Assembly (NCBI RefSeq): GCF_947492715.1
Contig: NZ_CANLNS010000009.1
Coordinates: forward strand, 62,001 to 126,000
Direction: 5' to 3'
Source of the DNA: an uncultured Psychroserpens sp.
Lineage (GTDB): Bacteria; Bacteroidota; Bacteroidia; Flavobacteriales; Flavobacteriaceae
Length of the DNA: 64,000 nt
This document shows positions 28,251 through 35,388 of this stretch, in pieces. The number at the start of each line of letters is the position of its first letter. The stretch's first letter is position 1. The notes beneath the pieces were generated by a model. That model saw nothing but the letters and a program-made list of their open reading frames with translations. It was not told the origin of the DNA and ran no database searches. The position numbers and the translations under genes are program-made.

Positions 28251-29024
28251 ATGAAAAATTTCCATAAACTAGCTTTTGTATTGCTAGTAATAATCAATGC
28301 TCAGTCTTGTGAAAAAGAAAATGTAAGTGACGAAACGAACGGTCAAAACATACAAGAGACAGAAATGTATGCTAGAGGCAAAGCACAATCTCAGGCTCAA
28401 ATTAGCGCTGCCGAAGCACTAGAAAACAATATGCAATGGGTTGCCTTTATGACTGCTCAAATATTAATTAAGGAAGTCGATGGTGCAAATCAATTTGTGA
28501 ATCTATATAATTCAGGTATGCTTAACAATGACCACGCAATTGTTAAGTTATCAGATTTATTAAACATTCAGCAAACAAACCAATCGTTTCGGGATGCCTT
28601 TGAACATGAGTTCAATATTTTTAATGGTTATGCGCATAATCCATGTGAGAATCAAGGAAAACCAAAATTGCGGCCAACGCCTCCGCCTTGCGATCCAATG
28701 CCATGCGCTTTGCCAAATCAAACATTTGATGCTTACGTAGATTATCTAATAGAGGAGCATTGCTTAGAGATATATGTAACGGCAGGTCTCGACTTATCTC
28801 AAAATATTTTGTCTTCTGCTCATCCAATGAATACGACGCATATGAATATAGGATTTGAGCATTTTGATTCTAATGAATGTAATGTCAATCAAATTTCAAT
28901 ACATGGTAGTGCGATAGGTAATATTTATGACAATTTAATTGTTGTAAGACCTTATAGAGCGGCAGATGAATGTGATTATGATGAATTTTCTGAAATTGTA
29001 GACTTTACACTGTTTCCTATATAA
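28251..29024 (+). CDS. Predicted secreted lipoprotein of unknown function
   Basis: 257 residues from the ATG at 28251; an in-frame TTG at 28227 overlaps the proposed -7 box and was rejected. The signal MKNFHKLAFVLLVIINAQSC ends in a lipobox with Cys at about 20. A Gln/Ala-rich helical region follows (QSQAQISAAEALENNMQW), then a Pro/Cys-rich linker (about 145-160, RPTPPPCDPMPC) and a C-terminal domain with further Cys and His (HPMNTTHMNIGFEHF). I recognise no family. The predicted LytTR sites in front and the terminator behind make it a single-gene unit of the same regulon. A role in sensing, immunity or adhesion cannot be chosen from the sequence. Confidence 0.75.
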   Translation: MKNFHKLAFVLLVIINAQSCEKENVSDETNGQNIQETEMYARGKAQSQAQISAAEALENNMQWVAFMTAQILIKEVDGANQFVNLYNSGMLNNDHAIVKLSDLLNIQQTNQSFRDAFEHEFNIFNGYAHNPCENQGKPKLRPTPPPCDPMPCALPNQTFDAYVDYLIEEHCLEIYVTAGLDLSQNILSSAHPMNTTHMNIGFEHFDSNECNVNQISIHGSAIGNIYDNLIVVRPYRAADECDYDEFSEIVDFTLFPI

Positions 29025-29045
29025 TTTTAAAATACCTCTTGATAC

Positions 29046-29072
29046 AAACCTCTTAATTTAAGAGGTTTTTTT
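29046..29072 (+). terminator. Terminator after the lipoprotein gene
   Basis: The 9-bp stem AAACCTCTT/AAGAGGTTT has an AATTT loop and continues into a T-run ending at 29072. Confidence 0.88.
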
Positions 29073-29093
29073 AGTTCATATTGGCGTTGTATT

Positions 29094-29127
29094 ACGAATA
29101 TGAAATAATTACTAGCGCTTTTGAATT
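29094..29127 (+). promoter_or_regulatory. Two 21-bp-phased direct repeats, predicted LytTR binding sites
   Basis: ACGAATATGAAAT (29094) and GCGCTTTTGAATT (29115) start 21 bp apart and match the repeats at 28142-28196. They lie between the terminator at 29072 and the VKOR-fusion gene at 29195. No good -7 box follows; a T-run ending in TTTG at 29153 is the nearest candidate. Confidence 0.68.
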
Positions 29128-29194
29128 AGCTATAGTAAACTAATTTTTTTTTGATGAATTTCAGCATAACAAATGAAAAACCGCTCGTATTGTT

Positions 29195-30823
29195 ATGCAA
29201 AATCACTTATATGAAATTCTGAAAAAACTCCTTGTAAACAATAATATTAAAATCAATAATGAGGAGCTAAAACTGCAATTGTCAAGTCATCCGTCTTATC
29301 CGAGTTTACATGCACTCACAGGCGTTTTAGATCATTTTAATATACCAAATTTAGCATTACAGCTAGCTGTCAACAATGACATATTCGAACAACTGCCAAT
29401 AAGTTTTATTGCTAATGTTTCTATAGACAAAGGAGATCACCTAGCTTTAATCGAGAAGAAGAAAAATAGGATTAAAATTTTAACTGACACCAATAAAAAT
29501 AGATTCGTTACAAAAGAAGAATTTTTGGAGCAATGGAATGGAATAATAGTAGCTATCGAGAAAGATGAAACTGTAAAGGAAGCTATTAACAATCCAATAA
29601 CAAAAGTCACTAAACAGATATTGATAGTTTTAGGAATTCTTTTCACAGGATATTTAATGTATTCATACAATATCCTTTTTGCTCAAGTGCATTTTCTTTT
29701 AAGTGGTCTTGGTCTTATGGTAAGTGTATTTGTGTTAAAACACGAGTTAGGCACGCAATCAAGTACAGCAAACAGTTTTTGCAACTTATCTCAAAAAACA
29801 AGTTGTGACGCCGTATTAAATTCGAAAGGAGCTACTATTTTGGGTGCAATCAAATTAAATGACATTAGCATCGTGGTGTTTTCGTGTTATAGTTTATGTT
29901 GGTTTTTACTATTTGTTAGTAAAAACCCTAATTTCTCAATAATGTCAATAGTTACGCTATTGGCATTTCCTTTTGTATTATACTCGATATACTATCAATA
30001 TAACGTTGTTAAGAAATGGTGCCCGTTGTGTCTTGTAATTGCATCTGTATTCATGTTTCAAATAGGGGCGTTATTTTTTACCAAAGCCTATGTAGAGTTA
30101 ATAGCATTTGACGTCCAGAGTACATTGTTGTTTTTTATAGCATTAATTACAGTAATTGGCTTTTGGAGCTTTTTCAAACCTTTATTAAAGAAAAAGACAT
30201 CTTTAGAGAAAACAGAAATCGAGCATCATAAATTCAAGCGTAATTTTTCTTTATTTAATGTACTTCTTAATGAAGGAGATACTTTGGGAAATTTTACGCC
30301 AATAGAAGGAGAGCTGTCCTTTGGAAACCCAAAGGCCTCAATACATTTAGTATTAGTTACAAGCCCATTATGTTATTACTGTAAAAAAGCTCATAACGAT
30401 ATTGAACAGTTAATACATAAAGTTGGAAATAAAATAAATCTAACAATACGGTTTAATTCAGATGTCACTAATCAAAACAGTCAACTATATAAGATTGCGT
30501 CAAGACTCCTTGAAGTGTATAATTCAGAAGGAGAAACAGAAACTTTAAAGGTTTTGGCAGACGTCTATAGTGATGATGTTAACCTTGAAAATTGGTTATG
30601 GAATCAACCTCAAAACGTGTCGACAGATTATGATTCTATTTTAGAAAAACAAAGTAATTGGTGTGAAGCTAATGCTGTCAATTTTACTCCTGCTTTATAT
30701 ATAAATAACAAGCTATTCCCTTATGAGTACGACAGATTAGACCTTGTCTATTTTATAGATGATTTAATACAATTTCAAAACGCATCTTCAATACTATCAA
30801 ATACTAAGGCAATAGCGTCTTAA
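29195..30823 (+). CDS. C39-like domain/VKOR/DsbA-like thioredoxin fusion (disulfide-forming enzyme)
   Basis: 542 residues in three parts. Residues 1-125 look like a C39 peptidase fold (SHPSYPSLHAL, GDHLALI with His 82, TDTNKNR with Asp 98), but there is no Cys before residue 196, so no peptidase nucleophile. A VKOR domain with about six helices follows (140-330): loop pair C196/C204 in FCNLSQKTSCDAVLNS and active-site WCPLC (276, 279). A thioredoxin-like domain (about 365-530) has CYYC (393-396) and the cis-Pro motif FTPALY. VKOR plus DsbA-like makes a self-contained oxidant of secreted thiols. The gene precedes three cysteine-rich peptide genes, so these are the likely clients; that link, and the C39-like part as a leader-binding module, are inferences. 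Confidence 0.88.
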   Translation: MQNHLYEILKKLLVNNNIKINNEELKLQLSSHPSYPSLHALTGVLDHFNIPNLALQLAVNNDIFEQLPISFIANVSIDKGDHLALIEKKKNRIKILTDTNKNRFVTKEEFLEQWNGIIVAIEKDETVKEAINNPITKVTKQILIVLGILFTGYLMYSYNILFAQVHFLLSGLGLMVSVFVLKHELGTQSSTANSFCNLSQKTSCDAVLNSKGATILGAIKLNDISIVVFSCYSLCWFLLFVSKNPNFSIMSIVTLLAFPFVLYSIYYQYNVVKKWCPLCLVIASVFMFQIGALFFTKAYVELIAFDVQSTLLFFIALITVIGFWSFFKPLLKKKTSLEKTEIEHHKFKRNFSLFNVLLNEGDTLGNFTPIEGELSFGNPKASIHLVLVTSPLCYYCKKAHNDIEQLIHKVGNKINLTIRFNSDVTNQNSQLYKIASRLLEVYNSEGETETLKVLADVYSDDVNLENWLWNQPQNVSTDYDSILEKQSNWCEANAVNFTPALYINNKLFPYEYDRLDLVYFIDDLIQFQNASSILSNTKAIAS

Positions 30824-30844
30824 AAATATTCTCTCGCGAAGAAT

Positions 30845-30865
30845 AGACTCAAGCAGTGAGTGTCT
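30845..30865 (+). promoter_or_regulatory. 21-nt inverted repeat upstream of peptide gene 1
   Basis: AGACTCAAGCAG...GTGTCT, ending 40 nt before the peptide 1 ATG. The arms AGAC/GTCT match the same element before peptides 2 and 3, and the flanking TTTAAATGTTTaC is also shared. Function is unknown: operator, promoter element or RNA hairpin. Confidence 0.6.
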
Positions 30866-30905
30866 TTAAATGTTTACTGTAATTATAATCTTTAAAATTT
30901 TAATT

Positions 30906-31100
30906 ATGAAAAAATTATTAAATCTTGAAGGAGCTCATCAATTAGATAAAAATGAGCAATTGCAAATTAAGGGTGGTTACGATTACATTCCTTGTTCAGG
31001 AACGACTTGTAGCGGCTGTCCAACAGAACGGTTCTGTAATGGAAACCATTGTGTGCCATGTAAGTATGACACCAAGAACAGACCTTGTTGTAATCCTTAA
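30906..31100 (+). CDS. Double-glycine leader peptide 1, predicted mature part with 8 cysteines
   Basis: 64 residues. The start at 30906 is set by alignment with peptides 2 and 3 (all begin MK(K/N)LL); an upstream in-frame ATG at 30870 would add a hydrophobic, unshared extension and is rejected. The leader (1-24) contains NLEGAHQLDKNEQLQIKGG, the LxxxE...IxGG pattern recognised by C39 peptidases. Cleavage after GG24 would release 40 residues holding eight Cys, including CPTERFCNGNHCVPC and a final CC pair. The core resembles no named bacteriocin I know. Many Cys and no lanthionine or radical-SAM enzyme nearby point to disulfides. It lies 82 bp after the VKOR-fusion gene. Confidence 0.85.
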   Translation: MKKLLNLEGAHQLDKNEQLQIKGGYDYIPCSGTTCSGCPTERFCNGNHCVPCKYDTKNRPCCNP

Positions 31101-31111
31101 TTAGAGCAAGC

Positions 31112-31152
31112 CATTATCCTCAAATAGAATTAATTTTTATTTGGGGATAATG
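31112..31152 (+). other. Long stem-loop between peptide genes 1 and 2
   Basis: CATTATCCTCAAAT (31112-31125) pairs with ATTTGGGGATAATG (31139-31152), 14 bp with one G-T. There is no T-run after it, so it is more likely an mRNA-stabilising, processing or weak terminator structure than a strong terminator. Confidence 0.6.
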
Positions 31153-31168
31153 TGTTAACTCATGAAGT

Positions 31169-31189
31169 AGACATAATCAGTGAGTGTCT
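31169..31189 (+). promoter_or_regulatory. 21-nt inverted repeat upstream of peptide gene 2
   Basis: AGACATAATCAG...TGTCT, ending 35 nt before the peptide 2 ATG, followed by the shared TTTAAATGTTT. It is the closest relative of the element at 30845. Confidence 0.6.
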
Positions 31190-31224
31190 TTAAATGTTTC
31201 ACTATAATTCTTAAATATTTAATT

Positions 31225-31395
31225 ATGAAAAATTTATTAAACATAGATGGTGCTCAAAAATTGAGCAAAACAGAACAAGAATCAATAAACGGTGGAGGAT
31301 TTGATATTATTTACCAAAGATGTGGTCCATTTGGAGAATGTCCAGGAGACTACTTTTGCAAAAATGGACTTTGTGTAGATTATCATATCTTATAA
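31225..31395 (+). CDS. Double-glycine leader peptide 2, predicted mature part with 4 cysteines
   Basis: 56 residues. The leader (1-24) reads MKNLLNIDGAQKL...INGG with the conserved E-x-I-x-GG end. The predicted 32-residue mature part has Cys in QRC, GECP, YFC and GLCV. The central CPGDYFCKNGLCV matches peptide 1's CPTERFCNGNHCV, so the two share a disulfide motif of the CP-x3-FC-x4-CV type. A GTG at 31180 in the same frame would add an unconserved N-terminal extension and is rejected. A strong terminator follows. Confidence 0.85.
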   Translation: MKNLLNIDGAQKLSKTEQESINGGGFDIIYQRCGPFGECPGDYFCKNGLCVDYHIL

Positions 31396-31406
31396 GATTC
31401 ATCATT

Positions 31407-31443
31407 GGTCAGGATTATTGTTAAGTAATCCTGGCCTTTTTTT
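31407..31443 (+). terminator. Terminator after peptide gene 2
   Basis: The 11-bp stem GGTCAGGATTA/TAATCCTGGCC, with one wobble pair and an 8-nt loop, is followed by seven T residues. Confidence 0.9.
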
Positions 31444-31498
31444 AGTCTTTATTATTCGCTTTTAATTGAATTATAAATCTAGTACCAATAGAATAAAT

Positions 31499-33682
31499 TT
31501 GAAAAAGTTCCCAACATATAGACAAACAGAAGCTAAAGATTGTGGTCCAACATGTATTAAAATAATTGCTAAACATTATGGTAAAACAATCAATACACAA
31601 CAATTAAGACAGCTAAGTGAAACTACCAGAGAAGGAAGTAGTTTGTTAGGCTTAAGTGAAGCTGCCGAATCTATTGGTTTTCGTTCATTGGGAGTTAAAT
31701 TGTCATTTAATAAATTAAAGGAAGCACCACTACCTTGTATTGTGCATTGGAATAAAAAACATTATGTTGTTATATATCGAGTAAAAAAAGACAAAATTCA
31801 TATCTCCGATCCGGCTCAAGGCTTACTAACCTACACAAAAAAAGAGTTTATTAAATTTTGGATTGGTAACAATGCCAACGATATAACAGAAGAAGGCATA
31901 GCCTTAATGCTTGATCCAACACCTCAGTTTTATAAATCTGAATTTGATGATGATGAAAAATTTGGCTTTAACTTCATTTTTAAGTACCTCTTTCGGTACA
32001 AAAAGTTCATTATTCAATTAATTATTGGGCTATTGGCTGGGAGCTTATTACAATTAATTCTTCCGTTTTTAACCCAAAGTATTGTAGATATAGGCATTAA
32101 TAATCGAGATTTAAATTTCATTTATCTCATACTTTTTGCCCAAATAGCACTCTTTATTGGTAAAGCTAGTTTAGAAATTATAAGAAGTTGGATTCTACTT
32201 CATCTAAGTACACGTATTAATATTTCATTGATTTCAGACTTTTTTATCAAGCTTATGAAGTTACCTATTTCATATTTTGATGTACGAATGACTGGAGATT
32301 TGCTACAAAGAATAAATGATCACAAACGTATTGAACGTATACTTACCACCTCCTCTTTAACCATGCTTTTTTCATTTTTTAATCTCATAATATTTGGTCT
32401 TGTTTTAGGCTATTACAGCCTTCAAATATTTGCTGTATTTATTATCGGAAGTGTGTTTTACTTCGGATGGGTTTTGTTCTTTTTTAAAAAGAGAGCGGTT
32501 TTAGATTATAAGAGATTTTCAGAAATAAGTGATGAGCAAAGTAAAGTGATTGAGTTAATTGGCGGAATGCAAGAAATTAAATTGCATAACGCCGAAAGAC
32601 GTATGCGATGGAATTGGGAATATGTCCAAGCCCGTTTATTTAAAATCGCTTCAAAGAGTTTAGCCCTAGAACAAACACAGAGTGTGGGCTCAAACTTTAT
32701 CAATGAAATTAAAAACATGTCTATTACTGTACTGTCTGCAAAACTAGTTATCGATGGAGATATTACCTTAGGTATGATGTTAGCAATTAGTTATATCGTA
32801 GGTCAGTTAAATGGGCCTATTGCTCAACTCATTGATTTCATGAGAGATATTCAGGATGCAAAAATATCTATTGATCGATTAGGAGAAATACACAATATGG
32901 AAGAAGAGGAAAACGATGAAGAAAAGATAAATTCAATTCCTGTAAATGCAACTATAACATTACATGAAATTTCATTTAGATACACAGGAGCCTTAGAACC
33001 TGTACTAAAAAATTTATCGCTTACAATACCTGCTAATAAAACAACAGCTATTGTTGGGGTAAGTGGTTCTGGAAAAACAACACTTATGAAAATGTTGTTG
33101 CGTTTTTACCAACCAGATCAAGGAGAAATCAACGTTGATAAATTTAACTTAAATACAGTATCTCAACAAACTTGGAGAGCGCATTGTGGCGTAGTAATGC
33201 AAGAAGGCTATGTGTTTAATGATACGATTGCTAATAACATTGCTGTAGGGCAAGATCATATTGATAAAGACAAGTTAGCACACGCTATTGATGTTGCTAA
33301 CATCTCAGATTATATAGACAGCTTGCCTTTAGGTTACAATACTAAAATTGGAGCAGAAGGATCTGGTCTTAGCACAGGACAAAAACAACGGTTGTTTATT
33401 GCTCGGGCGGTTTATAAAGACCCAAAGTTCTTGTTTTTTGATGAAGCCACTTCGGCCTTAGACGCTAATAATGAAAAAGTAATCATGAAAAAATTAGACA
33501 CATTTTTTAAAGATAAAACGGCTGTGGTTATTGCGCATAGATTGAGTACTGTGAAAAATGCACATCAAATTGTCGTACTGAATAATGGTAACATTTCAGA
33601 AATAGGAACCCATAAAGAATTAATCGCCTTAAAAGGAGGGTATTACAATTTGGTGAAAAACCAATTAGAACTAGGGCAGTAA
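31499..33682 (+). CDS. C39 peptidase-ABC exporter for double-glycine peptides
   Basis: 727 residues from a TTG at 31499, which gives MKKFPTYRQTEAKDCGPTC; another TTG lies at 31466 and no ATG precedes the catalytic Cys. The C39 domain (about 1-130) is complete: DCGPTC nucleophile, HWNKKHYVVIY His and ISDPAQG Asp. Six membrane helices (about 165-440) and the ATPase (about 485-727) follow, with Walker A GVSGSGKTT, signature LSTGQKQR, Walker B LFFDEATSALD and H-loop VIAHRLST. It should cut leaders after GG and export the mature peptides across the inner membrane. The catalytic C39 contrasts with the Cys-less one at 29195. Two leader-peptide genes lie before it and one after. Confidence 0.93.
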   Translation: MKKFPTYRQTEAKDCGPTCIKIIAKHYGKTINTQQLRQLSETTREGSSLLGLSEAAESIGFRSLGVKLSFNKLKEAPLPCIVHWNKKHYVVIYRVKKDKIHISDPAQGLLTYTKKEFIKFWIGNNANDITEEGIALMLDPTPQFYKSEFDDDEKFGFNFIFKYLFRYKKFIIQLIIGLLAGSLLQLILPFLTQSIVDIGINNRDLNFIYLILFAQIALFIGKASLEIIRSWILLHLSTRINISLISDFFIKLMKLPISYFDVRMTGDLLQRINDHKRIERILTTSSLTMLFSFFNLIIFGLVLGYYSLQIFAVFIIGSVFYFGWVLFFFKKRAVLDYKRFSEISDEQSKVIELIGGMQEIKLHNAERRMRWNWEYVQARLFKIASKSLALEQTQSVGSNFINEIKNMSITVLSAKLVIDGDITLGMMLAISYIVGQLNGPIAQLIDFMRDIQDAKISIDRLGEIHNMEEEENDEEKINSIPVNATITLHEISFRYTGALEPVLKNLSLTIPANKTTAIVGVSGSGKTTLMKMLLRFYQPDQGEINVDKFNLNTVSQQTWRAHCGVVMQEGYVFNDTIANNIAVGQDHIDKDKLAHAIDVANISDYIDSLPLGYNTKIGAEGSGLSTGQKQRLFIARAVYKDPKFLFFDEATSALDANNEKVIMKKLDTFFKDKTAVVIAHRLSTVKNAHQIVVLNNGNISEIGTHKELIALKGGYYNLVKNQLELGQ

Positions 33683-33701
33683 AGATATTTTAGCGAGAGA
33701 T

Positions 33702-33722
33702 AGACATAAACTGTAAATGTCT
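33702..33722 (+). promoter_or_regulatory. 21-nt inverted repeat upstream of peptide gene 3
   Basis: AGACATAAACTGTAAATGTCT: the arms AGACAT/ATGTCT are perfect. It ends 40 nt before the peptide 3 ATG, the same distance as for peptide 1. Confidence 0.6.
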
Positions 33723-33762
33723 TAAAATGGTTACAGACAATTAATATTAAAATTTTTTAATT

Positions 33763-33927
33763 ATGAAAAATCTTTTAAAACTGGGAACAGTTATAACAAA
33801 AATAGAGCAAATGCAAATTCATGGAGGCGGGTTAGGTTTCTGCTGTGAATGGTGCTCTGACGGATCATGTAATGGATGGGTTGGAGACCCAAGAACACCA
33901 TGCCCATTTGCTGCATCATGTAGCTAA
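33763..33927 (+). CDS. Double-glycine leader peptide 3, predicted mature part with 6 cysteines
   Basis: 54 residues, short enough to be missed by usual gene calling. The leader MKNLLKLGTVITKIEQMQ ends IHGG (22 residues), keeping the E-x3-I-x-GG spacing. The predicted 32-residue mature part begins GLGFCCEWCSDGSCNG and has six Cys, including a CC pair, with two Trp. Its start region (TTAATTATGAAAAA) and the upstream 21-nt element match those of peptides 1 and 2. The core is not visibly similar to theirs. It lies between the exporter and adaptor genes and is followed by a hairpin with four T residues. Confidence 0.82.
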   Translation: MKNLLKLGTVITKIEQMQIHGGGLGFCCEWCSDGSCNGWVGDPRTPCPFAASCS

Positions 33928-33938
33928 ATTATAACAAA

Positions 33939-33972
33939 CATAAGGGCATTTGCATTAATGCTCTTATGTTTT
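33939..33972 (+). terminator. Terminator-like hairpin after peptide gene 3
   Basis: The 11-bp stem CATAAGGGCAT/ATGCTCTTATG (one G-T) has an 8-nt loop and a TTTT tail. It is probably leaky, as the HlyD gene starts 13 bp later without an obvious promoter. Confidence 0.7.
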
Positions 33973-33985
33973 AAATCATATACGT

Positions 33986-35272
33986 ATGCCAGACAATAAT
34001 ATAGAACTTCGCAGCGAACAAGTTCAAGACATTCTAGATGCCATACCTAATTGGATGATTCTTTGGGGAAACACATTAATCATGTTACTTATAATTATGC
34101 TTTTGTGTATATCTTGGTTCGTGAAATACCCTGATATCATAAATGCAAATGCAGTAGTTACCACAGAAATCCCATCTCAAAAAATATATGGAAAGGTAAC
34201 AGGAAAACTAAATGCATTATTGGTTTCTGATAATCAAGAGGTTGGAAAATCTCAACCTTTAGCTATTATAGAAAACTCGGCAAATTATCAAGACGTATTC
34301 ATGCTTAAAGAAGTTTTAGATACAATAACTATCAATAAAAAAACGGTCAACTTTCCTATTGATAGCATGCCAATATTGTTTTTAGGTGACATTGATACCC
34401 AATATGCACTATTTGAAAATAGTTATATTCAATATAAACTGAATAAGGAGTTACAGCCGTTTTCAAATGAAGCACTTGCCAATCAATATTCGATTTCAGA
34501 ATTAAACCAAAGATTTCAAAGTTTAAATGCTCAAAAACGCATTAATAAAAAGGAACTTGAATTTAAAAATAAAGAGTTACAACGTCATAAGTCGTTGTTT
34601 GATAAAGGTGTTATTTCTGCACAAAGCTATGAAAGTAAGCAGCTTGAGTATGCGCAAACAGAACGAAACTATAAAAATTTTGAAACTTCAATTTCTCAAA
34701 TAAAAGAGAGAATTAGTAATGCTCACAAAACATCTAAAGGTTCCAAAATTAATCAGATTAAGGAAGAAATGGGACTGCTAAAAAACGTCATTCAATCATT
34801 TAATCAGTTAAAAAATGCAATTAAAGCCTGGGAGCAAATGTATGTACTTCAATCTGCCATTAATGGACAAGTATCATTTTTAAATTATTATAATACAAAC
34901 CAAACAGTGAATCAAGGTGATTTGGTGTTTACAATTATCCCCAATGAAAGTTCAACATTCATAGCTAAATTAAAAACACCTGCTCAAAATTCGGGTAAGA
35001 TAAAAATAGATCAAACAGTAAACGTCAAAGTGGATAACTTTCCAAAATCGGAGTTTGGAGTTTTAAATGGTAAGGTCATGTACATTTCGGCAATTCCTGA
35101 TAAAGATGGATTGTATCTAGTCAATGTAAAATTGCCTAAAGAACTTGTAACATCTTACAATAAAAAAATAGAATTTAAACAAGAGATGTTGGGTTCTGCT
35201 GAAATTATAACAGAAGACCTGCGTTTAATTGAACGGTTCTTTTATCAACTAAGAGAAGTTTTAGGTAGTTAG
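33986..35272 (+). CDS. HlyD-family adaptor of the peptide exporter
   Basis: 428 residues. A cytoplasmic N-terminus (1-28), one membrane helix (about 30-50, GNTLIMLLIIMLLCISWFV) and a periplasmic adaptor follow: first lipoyl half VTTEIPSQKIYGKVTGKLNA, a long coiled coil (about 175-270, with LFDKGVISAQSYESKQLEYA) and the second lipoyl/beta-barrel part (MYVLQSAINGQVSFLN, VFTIIPNESS). It should link the C39-ABC exporter to an outer membrane channel; no TolC gene is adjacent, so a housekeeping one may be shared (a TolC gene lies at 61631). It ends the accessory island. Confidence 0.9.
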   Translation: MPDNNIELRSEQVQDILDAIPNWMILWGNTLIMLLIIMLLCISWFVKYPDIINANAVVTTEIPSQKIYGKVTGKLNALLVSDNQEVGKSQPLAIIENSANYQDVFMLKEVLDTITINKKTVNFPIDSMPILFLGDIDTQYALFENSYIQYKLNKELQPFSNEALANQYSISELNQRFQSLNAQKRINKKELEFKNKELQRHKSLFDKGVISAQSYESKQLEYAQTERNYKNFETSISQIKERISNAHKTSKGSKINQIKEEMGLLKNVIQSFNQLKNAIKAWEQMYVLQSAINGQVSFLNYYNTNQTVNQGDLVFTIIPNESSTFIAKLKTPAQNSGKIKIDQTVNVKVDNFPKSEFGVLNGKVMYISAIPDKDGLYLVNVKLPKELVTSYNKKIEFKQEMLGSAEIITEDLRLIERFFYQLREVLGS

Positions 35273-35330
35273 TGCACGAAAGTGTCTTTATATCTCTCTT
35301 GCTTTTATATTTCATTTCTCATAAAACACT

Positions 35331-35338
35331 TACATTTG
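35331..35338 (+). promoter_or_regulatory. -7 box of the malic enzyme gene
   Basis: TACATTTG matches TAnnTTTG exactly; the -33 region is poor. The expected start is about 45 nt before the ATG at 35389. Confidence 0.6.
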
Positions 35339-35388
35339 TAATTCGGTTTGTCCGAAGCGATAATTATTGATTAATTCACATAACATAT

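Noticed and set aside
28142-29127. The ACGAATnTGAA repeats as an insertion-element terminal repeat or attachment site
   Set aside because: They are direct, phased at 21 bp, and lie only in two promoter regions; no transposase or integrase is near.
30870-30905. An upstream in-frame ATG extending peptide 1 by 12 residues
   Set aside because: The extension is hydrophobic and not shared with peptides 2 and 3, and it overlaps the conserved upstream sequence; all three leaders align from MK(K/N)LL.
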